In this document: piece after piece, positions 13,681 through 26,470 of the stretch
How the letters are laid out: the number at the start of each line of letters is the position of its first letter
How positions within the stretch are numbered: position 1 is the stretch's first letter
Program-made: the position numbers and the translations under genes
The notes under the pieces: generated by a model
Database searches by the model: none
What the model was told of the DNA's origin: nothing
The model's input: the letters and a program-made list of their open reading frames with translations, nothing else
Assembly (NCBI GenBank): GCA_900312665.1
Contig: ONZQ02000004.1
Span: 2,200,693 to 2,264,692, forward strand
Origin: Cephalotrichum gorgonifer
Taxonomy: Eukaryota; Ascomycota; Sordariomycetes; Microascales; Microascaceae
Direction: 5' to 3'
Length of the DNA stretch: 64,000 bases

Positions 13681-14876
13681 CCGCGGGGGCCGTCGGGTTC
13701 GGGTGTCTCCCGGAGGAAGTTCACCTGTGTTTGGTACATATTCTCAGTGGGCCTTTCGGTCGTCGCCTCCACGTCGATTCCGGAACTCGACGGACGACAG
13801 TCGTCACACTTTTCTTCTCCCGGCATACTCTTCGCCACGGTTCCTGCTCTCGTTTCCGCCTTAATGGCCACATTTGTACGACGCTTCGACTAGCCTCCGG
13901 CCTTTGGCCGCATGCCTGACGGCGAGTTTCCTTTTGAAAGCAAACATGATTACAGGAGTCTACTTGGAATGGATTTCCAATCCGCGGTATTCATCAGCGT
14001 CATCCCAAGCGCCTGCTTCCATCTTTTTTCGACATCTTTCCTGTCTATCATGCCTCCTTGGTCTGCGATAGACCTACGTGGAGTACTTCTATTTCTTTAT
14101 ATATTCTGTCCTTTCTGCTGTCTCTCTCGGTTGGGTCTGGGGAACAGGGGATCTACCACATAATCGGGGCCTTTTACAAGATTTTGGAACCAAAACACAA
14201 AATCATCCGACCGCGAGGTCCACCCAGCGTGCTTTTTGCTCTCTTCTTGTTCTTCTTTACAGCTACTCGTTTGTTCTCTTTTCTTCCTTTACTACTGTCA
14301 TTTCGAAAGAAGGGGGAAAGAATTCGGGGCGACCCGAGTCTTCCGACGTCATTCTCGGTCCAATATTCCGTTCAAGCTCCGTTGTTTGTTCTTGAGAAAA
14401 AAAGCCTCGACTCCAATTTCGATTCGCCCAAACCTCCTCCTCCTCTCGACCCGAGCATTCGTGGTGGTATGGGGGGGGGGGGAAAGGGGGGAGGTGGTGG
14501 TGGTGGGGATCGAAAAAGGGGAGAGAGTTGAAATCTTCACAAAAAGAGAATAAAAAGATCAAAAAGAAGGAAAAAAAATTGGGCGGCTATCTGTATTTTT
14601 AGTTTTCTTTTCCTTCCCAGTCTTTAGTTGACCCTTTTTTTTATCTTCTTTTTTTTCTTCACCTCATCTCTTTATTGTATAGTTTTTACTTTCTCTTGGA
14701 ATCAATACGACGTTCTGCGCTCAAGATCGACTTGCACATATTGTAATAAGTGGTTTAGCGTGGGGATTTGATGTTGATAGTAGATGGGAACCGGTCCTTG
14801 TGAGGCGAGTATTGACAGACGAGAGGCATGGTGGACTTCGTACGAGTAGAAAGCGTTGAATTGGTATTAAGGATAA
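13681..14876. other. Tail-to-tail spacer
   Basis: This lies between the CENP-B-type gene (+) and the PXA gene (-). It contains the 3' untranslated regions of both: T-rich tracts at about 14570-14700, a G-run at 14470-14490 and a TACGAGTA motif near 14840. No gene was recognised. Confidence 0.6.
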
Positions 14877-17800
14877 TTAAGGAGCTAGGGGGTATCTATC
14901 CATAGACGCCGGGTCCATCACGCCCAGCCTCTCGGCCATCAGCTCCCCTACCTGTTTCTCGCTCAGCTCGGGCATGAGCCTGACGAGGACGAGCTCCAGG
15001 ACGCCGTACATGAGATGCTTATTGCAGTACTCGTCCCCAAAGAACAGGTCCAGGGAGTCGTCCAGTGGTGACGAGTCGACGGCTTCGCCGCCCCGCACGC
15101 CCTTCCAGGGCGGCCGGCCGGAGAAGTAGAGCGCGTAGAGGCGCGGGGGCACGAGGCCCGCCAGGAGGGCGGCTGTCCGATGGCGGAGGGCTACGAGTTC
15201 GGCGTCGTTCGAGGGGGGGCGGAGGGACGGTGTGCCCGGGGCGTTGTTGGGGAACAGCGCGGCGCGGAGGGAGCGGAGGAGGGGGGGAAGGTGGGTGGGG
15301 GTGAAGAGCGATTGGATATGGTGGGAGAGGAATCTGTGGGGGTTATCGGGAATATTGTTAGTTTATCGTTTCGTGTTTCATGTCCTTTTCCCTCTTCTCT
15401 TAGAAAGGGGAGAGGTCTAAGAGAAGAGGGGATGAAGGTTAAGACGGCTTCTTGCGTGGGGGTTCGGGGGAAGAGGGGGTGGTCATGGGGAGGGTCGCCG
15501 GTTTGGGTCTCTCGGCCGGAGGAGGTAAGTTGGCTGTGAGGCCATGACCTGCATTGCGCAGGCGGGGGGGGAAAAAGGGGGGAAAGGGGGGAGGGGGGGG
15601 GGGGCAAAACCATGCAAACGGCGCCCAGGGGAGCTCGGGAAACAAAAGCAAAGAAAGTGAGATTGATAAAACGTCGAGAAAAAGAGAGACGCATTATGCA
15701 TAACGCGGTACGACCATGGGTGCTTTGAAAACGAGAAAGAAAACAAGGTTGGAATATCCTCTAGGATATAGACCCTTTCGGACAATGCGGGAACCGGGAT
15801 AACTGTGACAAGAGAATTGGTGACAGGGGGAGAAGAAGGGAAAGGGGGGGTGTGGAGTGTTCCGATAGCCCCATTCTCTTTCCTCACATCGGAGAGATTT
15901 GAACTTTCAATGCTTTGTGAGATGTGAGAGACCTCCTCACCATGTCGAGGATTCAGAAAGGTTGGTAAGTACCCACGTTGCGGGGCAGGGGAAGGGTCCA
16001 AGTACCAGTACCGGAGCGGCCGAGAGTGATACACACTCATCGGTCGCTGTGAAGTGGCTTGCTTAGGACTGGGGTTGGGGGCTTTCAGCGGCGGGGTAGA
16101 GATGGGATGGGTAATAAAGTGTGGAAAGGGGGGGAGAAAAGGGGGGGCGTGTTGGTTTTACAAGTCAACCCCCCTCCCCTTCCACCCTCTACAATGTTCC
16201 CTGCGCGAGCCCGGCCATATTCAAGCTGTCGGAAGCTGGGTGGGTAGCACAGGGAACACATCCCCTGGCATCCGCGACCCTCCATCATCCCCCATGACAT
16301 TTTGAAGCTTTTTGTTGACTTTCGGAGCCGGTGAGAGAACTCGGGAGGTGCACGCGAAACGGCACAAGGGAAGGAGGGGGGAGGAGAAGCAATAAGATGC
16401 GCGGTAGTATAGGGGGGCGCAAGGGTCGCTGCTCAGGCTGCTCCCAACTTGCGGGACTGTCCCCCCTGGTCTTGTGGAAGGAATGAATGCCACACGAACG
16501 GTGGGCGCCCAATATTTAGACAGGGTCGACTTTTTCCCCTTGATAGACTCTACGCCAACGGAAGGCGCAATAGGGGGATCGCCGAAAGGACGTAAGAGGC
16601 GGGAAGGTCCCTCTGTGATGACAGGGAGGTATGAGGTATGACGAGCTTGCGGCACGAGCACGGACGCGATACTCTCCGCTTGGCGGAGTTCTCACTTGAG
16701 AACATGACAGGAGGGAAAGGGGGGTGATGGGAATAACTGCCAGCCAAAAGAGACGCCGACCCCGCTCCGTGCAGCAGCAGCCAGCGCCGCTGAGGAATAT
16801 GCTCGGCGCGTAAATACAGCTGCCGTTGTATCGGCCGGGTCCCGGCTCCCCCCCCGGGCCCCGACGTTCCAACGTGCATCGAGCAATGAGAGGCGAGAAC
16901 TGGTGTTTCACAATTCTATTGGTCGACTCGTTTCTCGTGAAGGGGGGCTAGGGAATTTGAGCATGTGGGGGAATGGAGACCTGCTCCCGAACGCTAACAG
17001 GGTCATCGAATGGGCGCTCGAGGACTCGATCAGATGTTCGGACCCTTCCCTGTTTCGAGGGACTAGCGATCGCTTGAAGAATTGTCTGGACCTACGAGTA
17101 GGCCTTAAGAGAGGGGTACAAGAAAACGAAGAGGGTGGGGGTTCCTTAATTGTCACTTGGCAAGCCATAACCTCACGACACCCTCGTCGCTGCGATTCGC
17201 CTGGAAATCGATAGTCGCCAATCCACAACTGGTGAGAGAAGGAGAGGGGGCCCGGAGAGCCATTTAATAGGCCTGGGATCGGGCCCACTAGGCCAATCCT
17301 TTAGATGACTCCTTGAGTGAAAGCACGTATTGTGGGGAAGCTACAAAAGCCCGCATGCAGCTCGTTCCCGTGCTGTCGCAGGCATCTCGAGAGATACGCC
17401 AGACTCGAAGCTCACTGGAACAGACGGTGACCCAGTGACCACACGATCATGCGCCAACCCTGCGACTCCTTCCAAAGACGGAACGGCAAAAATAAGATGA
17501 GCAGGGAGGGGGTGGTGATCAGGAATGGGGGGTAGGGGGGGGTAGGGGAGACGTAGGCAAGGGGGCTCATGAGAAGGATGCTAATAAAGCTGAAAAAAAG
17601 GGGAACAAAGTGCTCACCTATCCAGGGCGCCGTCCAGGCTCGCGATCCGGCCGGGACCCTCCAAGAGCCCCAGCTGCACCATCGAGATGCCACCGCTAAG
17701 CCACGGCATCCGACTCCGCAAATCAATCAGGTTTGCTATGCACGCCCACACCCTGAAGTCCACGACGGGTACCTTGAGTGGACCGTCCTCCACCAGTGAA

Positions 17801-19236
17801 CTGCCTCCGAGGCTCGTATCGCCGGCGCCGGCGCCGCTCGTCATATATCCCTTTTCGCCAATGTCGCCGCCGCTGCCGCTGCCGCTGCTGCGCCCGGTCC
17901 TTCGTGGGAATGACGACGCCGACGCCAAGGTTGTCACGAGGAGACGGACGAGGGCGTAGGCGAGGAACATCCAATGGAGCGCGGAGATGAGCAGGCGATG
18001 GGCAAAGGAGGATAGCGGGGCGACGGGCTGCGGCGTGCTCGGGCTCGAGCTGTTCAGTTCAGAGCGGCTCCGGCGGTGTGAGCTCTTGCCCGGGTCTCCG
18101 CGCCGCCCCTGCTCCCCTTTCCTCGCCTCGGATACGTTCCTCGCGAGGATGGACAGGCCTTCGTAGAGCAGCCACGGTTGAGCGGCCTTGTTTGCGATGA
18201 CGTTGCCGATGATTGTCTCCGAGAGGATCTGGCCCACTAGTGACGTGAGGCAGGGGTTCTCGAGGTCTTCGGTGGGGAGTAGGATGGCGAGGACCCCCTG
18301 CACTAGGATCCGCCTGTATGCCGTTTCATTCTCCAGCTGGAGGGTGACGGTCTCGGGGGCGTCTGGCTTGGGGACGGGGGAGAGGTAGGGGAGTGGACAG
18401 AGTGAGTGGTAGACCTCGCGCGGGTCGACCTCTGTCGGCGGTCGTGCTATTGCGTGCCGAGACGCGCGACGGGCTGGACGAAAGGAGATTAGCACCTTCT
18501 GCCAATAGCAGCACTGAGGAGCCAAGGATGGCAACGACTGGACCAAGGGATGCCAGCATTAGGTAGCAACATTTCGTAGATATATGGGGAGGGGGGGAGG
18601 GGGGCCCAACAAACCAGAAATATGTCTATCGAGCAGGTCGGGTATCTCGTCGAAGAGTAGACTCTCGAGATCGACCTTCCTCAACCTCTGCTCCAAAGTT
18701 CTCGTGCAGTGCGCGATGATCTGCACGACCTCGGCCACGAAGGTCTCGTCCGGTGTGATCTTATTATACCACGCCTGCACGAACTCGCGCAGTATCACGG
18801 CGATGAATGCGTAGAGCTGGAGGTCGACGTCATTTCGGCTCGTCAGGGGCGGCAGGAGCTCGTCGATGGGCGCCGGGGCGCTCCGAGCCTTATCCCCGGT
18901 CTGCTGGGGACATAGCACTCGGCGGATGAAGGCCGCCGTGGCCTTGTCGGATAGGTAGTCGGGTGCGCTGCGGTTGCGGCCGGGCCGCCGGTTCTCTGGG
19001 GGGGATAGCTTCGACGGCGGCGGCGTTTGCGTTTGCGTTTGTGTCTCGTGTTGCTGCTCAGGCTGCTGCTCCCGTTCCCGCTGCTGCTCTTGCTCTCGCT
19101 CTTGCTGCTCGCGCTTCTGCTGCTCTCGCTTCTGCTGCTGCTGCTGCGCGGTTGAGGCCGAGTGGGCGGAAGGCGCTGATACCTGGATCGTGGGCTTCGG
19201 GGTGTTCGCCCGTGGTGAAGGTGCGGCGCCTGTCAT
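14877..19236 (-). CDS. PXA-domain protein (sorting-nexin-associated type)
   Basis: Three exons (19236-18615, 18473-17618, 15333-14877) encode 644 residues. Intron 1 (18474-18614, 141 nt) joins LLDRHIS to ARRASRHAIARPP; its branch GCTAAT lies just before TTTCGTCCAG. Intron 2 (15334-17617, GTGAGC...CCACAG) is 2284 nt and joins SLDGALDR to FLSHHIQSLF in frame. Residues 1-80 are low-complexity, with a Q/E/R-rich run and TQTQTQ. Residues about 90-470 form the PXA domain of fungal sorting-nexin-like membrane-trafficking proteins (YLSDKATAAFIRRVL, LYAFIAVILREFVQAWYNKI, ALHWMFLAYALVRLL). The C-terminal exon carries GDEYCNKHLMYGVLELVLV, the expected family ending. I chose ATG 19236 (MTGAAPSPRANTPKP) because the frame upstream looks non-coding. 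PX and RGS domains are absent, as in the short fungal PXA-only proteins. Likely an endosomal or ER membrane-associated protein. Confidence 0.82.
15334..17617 (-). other. Exceptionally long (2284-nt) intron of the PXA gene
   Basis: The donor is AG|GTGAGC and the acceptor CCCCCACAG|A. The codon split AG/A gives Arg and preserves the family reading frame on both sides. The interior holds pyrimidine/purine-rich tracts, poly-G runs on the plus strand (15565-15604) and a perfect 15-bp hairpin. Open frames inside it (for example 15483-16040 minus) show no recognisable domain. Every other intron located in this window is 58-234 nt. Confidence 0.75.
15390..15430. repeat. Perfect 15-bp inverted repeat with 11-nt loop
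   Basis: The arms 15390-15404 (CCCTCTTCTCTTAGA) and 15416-15430 (TCTAAGAGAAGAGGG) are exact reverse complements. It sits about 56 nt upstream of the 3' splice site of the giant PXA intron in the direction of transcription. It could be an RNA hairpin or a short element's fold; the sequence does not decide. Confidence 0.85.
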
Positions 19237-19785
19237 GGCGGAACTTCGCGCGGCGGCTTCTCTATGCCGCCATACCACACGAGGGACACCACGGGGACGG
19301 GTTCTTTTTAGGGAACAGAAAGGCCGGCTGTGTGCGCACCTCTGTCGGGATGACGCAGCGGCGTGGTGCGACGCCCAGGTGGATGTAGGTTGGCTGGTGG
19401 GCAAGCTAGGTTATGTAGGTTGCGTTCGTGGTGGTGGATTCCGCTGGGACGACGGACAACGCATCCCACCTGAACCGTGCACGCCCACTTAAACGTCACG
19501 GTGCCAAGACTCGAGGAATCTGAGAATTTGATATCAGTGTAACTCCAGACAAGACCATATTTCAGCTGTCAATATTTATTTTTAAAAAAAAAATCATATA
19601 CACTTCGGTCTTTATCCAGCACAGCTGCTAATCATATTCAAATTGAACGGAGTGGTTTTTGTACAGTCTATCCTCCCATCTAAGTAAATACAATACACTA
19701 AAAGGCCTTCGAAGATCCCGTACTCAAGCCTCAGACCTGACATGCGAGCCTCCTGTGAACATGACGAAACGCTATGTCAATGTGA
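19237..19785. other. Spacer between PXA gene and MSS51
   Basis: This holds the 5' region of the PXA gene and the 3' region of MSS51. An A/T-rich segment lies at about 19570-19700. No gene was recognised. Confidence 0.6.
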
Positions 19786-21439
19786 CTATTCCTTCGCCGT
19801 CGTCTCATACCTAGATACCTGCGTTAGCTCTCTGGGACAAAAAGTTTGGGAGGGGGGGGGGTTGAATAATAAAAACGGAACGTACCTCTTTCCACGGAAT
19901 GCCCACACGCCCCAGTTACCGCAGCTGATGTCACCGGGATCCCTATCGTTCAGATCCCACCTTAGGCTTCGGAACCGGTTCTCGCCCGGCTCAAGGAGAA
20001 CGTCGAACTCTCCCTTGGCCGTCTTGTTAACCCAGTCGCTGTCCCGCTGCATGTCAAGCTGCGAATACCCCGTGCAGATGATGGGTATCTTCGTCTCCAG
20101 GAGCAGCGGTAGGGTCTCGGACCACTCGTGGCTGCTGGCCGGATGGCCCAGGCCCGGGTGAAAGAGCACGAAGCAGTCGAAGTACGGATCGTACGGCGCG
20201 AAGTGTCCAGTCTTGTGTATCGTGTGGTAGTAGTCCACGATGGTGCTGATCTTCATGTTCTGCCAGATGCGGTCCTCGACGACCATCCCGAACGGGTTCG
20301 ACGGCGTCCGCTCGGGGAGGGGGAACTCGTCGTCGCGGTTGGCCATGCTTTCCGGTCCGATGAATATCACGTGGAGCCTAGAATCCGGGAACAGGTGCGC
20401 AAGCTCGACCCAGGCGTCCCGCGGCAGCGACGATTCGGCTCGAGCTCCCAGCACGAAGATTCTCATGGCTGGCGCCTGAGGGCGGAGACCCTTGACGTCC
20501 GAGCCACCTCCAGACTTCCCGGGATGAAGCGAGTAACGAAGAGCTATTTTGACGCTTGTTAGAAGACCGAGTGACAGCCGAGCCGGCAGTTGAAGTCTAG
20601 GTGAACCTACCGCTGAAGCTCTTCAACCCTTCCGTAGTAAGCCGCCCGCCTTTCCTAATGTCGTATGGGCTCAGCTCATGGAGGACGCTGCCGATAGTGA
20701 CAGGGTAAGTGAGGAGACGCGTGGCGTGCCTCATCCCCCTGTCCTCGTTGACGGCATCATATTGACGCGAGTACAGGTACGTGTCCCAGTTGGTGAGGTT
20801 TACGACGGCGTCCGGCATCTGCTCGTCTCCAAACTTGAACTCCGGGAAGACGCGGCCGGACCTCAGGTCGTGGTCGTCCTCGTTGATCTCCTTGAGGGTA
20901 TCGCATATCTTCAGATGCTCCTCGTAGTCCTCCATCCAGTGCTCCTCGCAGCAGTATACAGGAATACCGCAGTCTGGGCACTCGAAGTTCACGTGCGCCG
21001 GTGGCGAGTTCCCACCCCGCGCTATCTCCTCGCCCTCCTTGGGGACAACCGTCGGGAGCCTGGTAACTTTGTGGTCGGGGTGTGGGCAGTACGCATGCTG
21101 CTTTATAAAGGCCCCGCGGGTCCGCATCTCGGGTATCGGCGACTCAGAGAACGGATGGAAGAGGTTGTCCGACTGGAGTACGCGCTTCCCCTGCTTCCAG
21201 GTCTCTGCCGCATCGCTTGCTGCCGCTGTCGCTTCTCTCCGGGAGGCCGGCGACATAGAGAAGCTTCGGTATTCGCTTGGTGACTGCCATGCCTGCCTTG
21301 AACTCGAATCAGGGTGGTGGGGTGATCTCGCGGAAAGCGCTTGCGGCGCCAGATGCCTCCACCGCCGGACGGCAGAGGAGTATTGCCGCGGGGTCTTTGA
21401 TATCGCGAGCCTTGCGGCTGACTCCAACGGTCGGGACAT
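19786..21439 (-). CDS. MSS51: Mss51-like mitochondrial translational activator of COX1
   Basis: Three exons (21439-20611, 20543-19886, 19810-19786) encode 503 residues. Introns are 67 nt (20544-20610; branch TCTAAC, acceptor AAATAG) and 75 nt (19811-19885); the last exon is only 25 nt and gives YETTAKE. The N-terminus is rich in R/S/A with few acids, as for a mitochondrial presequence. Residues 118-179 carry the Mss51 zinc-binding region: CPHPDHK at 118, CPDCG at 154-158, CCEEHW at 163-168 and C179. The C-terminal half (MRIFVLGARAESSLPRDAWV to CGNWGVWAFRGKRYE) matches the conserved Mss51 C-terminal domain. In yeast, Mss51 activates COX1 mRNA translation in the matrix and couples it to complex IV assembly; the filamentous-fungal role is inferred. 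It is divergent from RSE1 with 408 bp between start codons. Confidence 0.88.
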
Positions 21440-21847
21440 GGCGAGAAACGAGAGTGGGTGCGGCGAATTGGGTCCTGGGGCTCGGGAGGACGTGTTGGAG
21501 CTTTAACAGCCGATGCCATAATACCATTTTCGCGATGCAAGCTTCGTTACTCTATACGAGGATAGTCTATATAGATGCATACTATCGGTATAAAGCGACG
21601 ATACATGTACTTCATAGGCCGCCAATAGACTAGACCCATCCATCGGCGGTCAGTGCGCTGCCAAATGTGGAGCATGCATTATTCTTCAATCGGGGTTCGT
21701 CCCTCCTTGGAGCTTGAGCAAAGCAGCCATGGTTTTTTCTGCCAGCCTTCGTCCTAGGCAGTCCAAACCATCGGAACCAACGCCGCCTCACCAACTACAC
21801 CTCCCTTCAAATCAAGAGCCGTGCGGGCTCTTGAGCCAACCGCAATC
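21440..21847. promoter_or_regulatory. Divergent MSS51/RSE1 promoter region
   Basis: This 408-bp spacer separates two start codons on opposite strands, so it must hold both promoters and 5' leaders. AT-rich segments lie at about 21535-21610. No named site was assigned. Confidence 0.6.
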
Positions 21848-24800
21848 ATGGCGACCACATCGAACATGTTCCTCTATTCGCTGACTATCCAGCCCCCAAC
21901 GCACATCACCCATGCGGTAGTCGGCCAGTTCTCGGGCACCAAGGAGCAGCATATCGCGACCGCCTCAGGATCGCGTCTTGTTCTCCTGCGCCCAGATCCC
22001 ACCCAGGGGAGGGTGCTAACCATCCTATCCCATGACATCTTCGGCATCATCCGCTCCATGGCCGCCTTCAGGCTTGCCGGCAGCAGTAAAGGTATGTTCT
22101 CACCCCCTGCCTCCCCCTTGCCGTTGTTAGTTCGCCGTGGAGTCCCCTAGTGACTTGGAAAGACTACCGCTCTACCGTCCGCGCCGACCACCGACGATCC
22201 GCTCTCGGCCTTATCGTGGCGGAGTCGGCAGTTTCTGGAGACGGCGTCCGCGTTTAGATGGAAGATCCAAGAGCTAAATCCGCCTCGTGTTAGACTATCT
22301 CATTCTCGCGACTGACTCGGGAAGAATCACCATCCTCGAATACGCCCCCGCACAGAACCGATTCGTCCGAGTGCACCTAGAGACGTTTGGAAAGTCCGGT
22401 GTACGGAGAGTTATCCCAGGAGAGTATCTCGCGTGCGATCCTAAGGGCAGAGCCTGTCTCATCGCCTCTATCGAGAAGAATAAGCTAGTCTACGTTCTAA
22501 ACCGAAACTCGCAAGCCGCCCTCACCATCAGCTCTCCACTCGAGGCCCACAAGCCGGGAGTCCACGTGCTCTCTATGGTAGCCCTTGATGTCGGATACTC
22601 CAACCCCGTCTTCGCAGCTCTGGAAACGGACTACACCGAGGCCGATCAGGATCCGACGGGGCAGGCTTTGGACGAGGTCGAAACGCAATTAGTATACTAC
22701 GAATTGGACCTCGGCCTCAACCACGTTGTCCGAAAATGGTCGGAACCCGTCGACCGCACTGCGTCGATGCTATTCCAAGTCCCTGGCGGAAGCGATGGCC
22801 CCAGTGGGGTCTTGGTCTGTGGTGAAGAGAGCATAACCTACCGTCATTCCAACCAGGATCCGTTTAGGGTTCCCATCCCTCGTAGGAAGGGCGCGACGGA
22901 GGACCCGTCGAGGAAGCGAAGCATTGTGTCTGGTGTAATGCACAAGCTGAAGGGCAGTGCTGGCGCCTTCTTCTTCCTCCTCCAGTCCGAAGACGGTGAC
23001 CTTTTCAAGCTCACCATTGATATGGTTGAAGACGATGCGGGGAACCCTACCGGCGAGGTGAGGAGGGTGAAGATCAAGTATTTCGATACTGTGCCAGTTG
23101 CCTCGACTCTGTGCATTTTGAAGAGTGGATTCCTCTATGTTGCTAGCCAGGCTGGGAACCATCAGTTCTACCAGTTCGAGAAGCTCGGTGATGATGACGA
23201 GGAAGACGAGTTCACCAGCGACAACTTCCCCGCTGATCCTTCGAAGCCTTACGAGCCCATCTACTTCTACCCCAGGCCACTGGAAAACCTGGCTCTCGTG
23301 GAGAGTGTGGACTCGATGAACCCGCTGGTTGACTGTAAGGTCGCCAACCTGACGGACGAGGATGCACCACAAATTTACACAGTAGGCGGAAGGGGTGCGA
23401 GGAGCACCTTCAGAACGCTCAAGCACGGCCTAGAAGTCAACGAGATTGTGGCCTCCGACCTGCCAGGCATACCGTCGGCCGTCTGGACGTTGAAGCTGAA
23501 TCGGGGGGACCAGTACGATGCGTACATCGTCTTGTCCTTTACGAATGGAACTCTAGTGCTCAGCATCGGCGAGACAGTAGAAGAGGTGAGCGACTCGGGC
23601 TTCCTGACGACCGTCCCGACTCTCGCTGCCCAGCTGCTCGGTGAGGACGGATTGATCCAGGTGCATCCCAAAGGCATAAGGCATGTCTGTCGGGGCGAGG
23701 TACAAGAGTGGGCCGCTCCCCAGCACCGGTCCATTGTTGCCGCCACAACGAATGCTCACCAAGTCGCCATTGCCCTGAGCTCCGGCGAGATCGTGTACTT
23801 CGAGATGGACGCCGATGGCTCGTTGGCCGAGTACGATGAAAAGAAGGAGATGAACGGGACTGTTACCTGCCTTAGCCTAGGCGAGGTTCCCGAGGGTAGG
23901 CGGCGTAGTCCGTACTTGGCGGTCGGGTGCGATGACTGTACAATCCGCGTTCTCAGTCTTGATCCGGACAGTACCTTGGAGAGCAGGTCCGTCCAAGCCT
24001 TGACGGCCGCGCCGTCGTCTCTCTCGATCATGGCGATGCAGGATTCCTCCTCTGGTGGGACCACTCTCTACCTTCACATCGGCTTGAACTCCGGTGTCTA
24101 CCTCCGAACCGTGCTCGACGAGATTACGGGCGAGTTGACGGATACGAGGCAGAAGTTCCTCGGGCCGCGACCGGTCAAGCTCTTCCAGGTGACTGTACAG
24201 AACCAAACCTGCGTCCTGGCGTTGAGCTCGAGGCCATGGCTCGGCTACGCGGATCCCATTTCGAAGAGCTTCCTCGTAACGCCACTAAGTTACGTTGACC
24301 TAGAATGGGGATGGAACTTTAGCAGCGAGCAGTGTGAGGAGGGTGTTGTTGGTATTCAGGGCCAGTCACTCAGGTAAGTCATGTCCAGCATGTTCTCAGC
24401 TCTTCGCCTCCCTCATTGATGTGAACCCAACCCCCCACCTGCCTTGCGATATGATGAAGAAAAGGGATATGACGCTCATTGGATATACGACCAATGGGCG
24501 GACAATGAAAACATACACAATTGTTCCTTCTGATCGCTCCATCCCCTTTCACGCCTCTAGTCGTTTCTATCCCGTCTCCCCCGATCAGGATGCTAACGAG
24601 GACATAGGATTTTCTCCATTGAGAAGCTTGGAGAAACACTGATTCAAAAGTCTCTACCATTAACTTATACGCCCAAGGCCCTTGTGAAGCACCCCGAATT
24701 CCCCATGTTCTACACAGTCGAGTCCGACAACAACACTCTTCCCCCCGAACTCCGCGCGCAGCTGCTCGCCGAACCCAGCGCAGTTAACGGCGACGCCACT

Positions 24801-26002
24801 GTGCTTCCGCCGCCAGAATTTGGATACCCCAGGGGCAAGGGGCGGTGGGCGTCTTGCATCAACGTCGTCGACCCGCTAGGAGAGGAGCCACGGCTCCTTC
24901 AGACCATCGACTTGGAGGGAAACCAAGCGGCTACCTGCGCGGCCGTCGTATCGTTCGCCAGCCAGGACAACGAGCCATTCCTGGTAGTAGGGACTGGCAA
25001 GGACATGATTATGAATCCGCGGCAGTTTTCCGAAGGGTACATTCACGTGTACCGCTTCCATGAGGACGGCAAGGAGCTAGAGTTCATCCACCAGACGAAG
25101 GTTGCCGAGCCGCCGACGGCGATGATCGCCTTCCAGGGCAAGCTACTAGTCGGCATTGGCAAGTCCCTGTTCATCTACGACCTGGGGATGAAGCAGATGC
25201 TCCGGAAGGCGCAGGCCAACGTCACGCCCCACCTCATCGTCTCTATCAACGCGCAGCACAACCGGATCGTGGTTGGAGACGTGATGCAGGGGCTCACCTA
25301 CGTCTCGTACAAGCCGACGGCCAACAAGCTGATACCGTTCGTTGACGACACGACGGCGCGCTGGACGACGTGCACGTCCATGGTCGACTACGAATCCACG
25401 GTCGGGGGCGACAAGTTTGGCAACCTGTACATCCTCCGGTGCCCGCCGAAGGCGAGCGAGGAGTCGGACGATGACCCGACGGGGGTGCGGCTCCTCCACT
25501 CGCGGGACTACCTGCACGGCGCGCCGAGCAGGCTGGACCTCATGGCGCACTTCTACACGCAGGATATACCGACGAGCGTCACGAAGACGAGCCTCGTGGT
25601 CGGCGGGCAGGACGTGCTGCTGTGGTCGGGGATAAACGGCACGATCGGCGTGCTCATCCCCTTCGTCAGCCGCGAGGACGCCGACTTCTTCCAGACGCTG
25701 GAGACGCACATGCGCAGCGAGGACCCGCCGCTGGCCGGCAGGGACCACCTCATCTACCGGGGCTACTACGTGCCGGTGAAGGGGGTCATCGACGGGGACC
25801 TGTGCGAGAGGTACGCGCTGCTGCCGGCGGACAAGAAGCAGATGATTGCCGCGGAGTTGGACCGCTCGGTGCGGGAGATTGAGAGGAAGATCTCGGTAAG
25901 ACTTTCCATGTTCCGCGTCGTCTTTGGATTTTTGATCCCGGTGGGGCATGCTAACTCTTTTTTTCTTCTTTACAGGATGTTCGGACGCGCTCAGCCTTCT
26001 AA
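21848..26002 (+). CDS. RSE1: Splicing factor 3b subunit 3 (Rse1/SF3B3)
   Basis: Four exons (21848-22091, 22294-24373, 24608-25895, 25976-26002) encode 1212 residues, the usual Rse1 length. Introns are 202, 234 and 80 nt; the last two have exact GCTAAC branch sites. The final exon is 27 nt and gives DVRTRSAF. I start at ATG 21848 (MATTSNMFLYSLTIQPPTHI), the conserved beginning of the family. The N-terminal half is the MMS1/CPSF160-type beta-propeller region; the C-terminal half is the CPSF_A propeller (for example HNRIVVGDVMQGLTYVSYKP, DKFGNLYILRCP, ERYALLPADKKQMIA). Residues near 310 form an acidic stretch (GDDDEEDEFTSDNF). Rse1 is a core U2 snRNP SF3b subunit acting at branch-site recognition in the nucleus. 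DDB1 and CPSF160 paralogues are excluded by the N-terminus and the overall match. Confidence 0.95.
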
Positions 26003-26470
26003 GGCTGTTTGTGGATGTGGGCGTTTTTTCTTCTTTATTGATACGACTGGGTTACCACTTTGATTCGGCAGAGGCTACGACAGCGGGAGGGAGGCTGGAC
26101 CGGGGCGAGGGAGGGGGGAAAGGGGAGGGGGACGATAATTACGGGGCTAGGTTATCTTTATATTTGTATCATAGGGTATTTTTCGGGACGAAACGCGTAA
26201 ATCGGTGTTTCTGTTCTTCGGGCTGTAGCTCTTTATGTTGAGATGGACGTTGGGGGACGAGGACAAAAAGGGGAGAAGCTTGGTAAGGAGGAGCTGAGGA
26301 GAAACTAGCGAGGAAGTATCACGATGAACTTGCAACTCCTCGACTTTACTTTTTTGTTTCTTGTTCGGATGTTGAGCGAAGTCGCCTTGGTTGGGTTGGG
26401 TACGAAGTAAGGTCAGGCAGGTCAGGACCATGGATGCTTGTTAGCGTGTAGAAGACACATCCCCCGTTTT

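Noticed and set aside
15483..16040. 185-codon minus-strand frame inside the giant PXA intron
   Set aside because: Low-complexity P/S/F-rich product from pyrimidine tracts; no motif or start context supports a nested gene.
24361..24660. RSE1 read as two separate genes (ends at 24377 and restarts at 24684)
   Set aside because: A 234-nt intron with GTAAGT donor and GCTAAC branch joins GQSLR to IFSIEKLGETLIQ, restoring the full 1212-residue family length.
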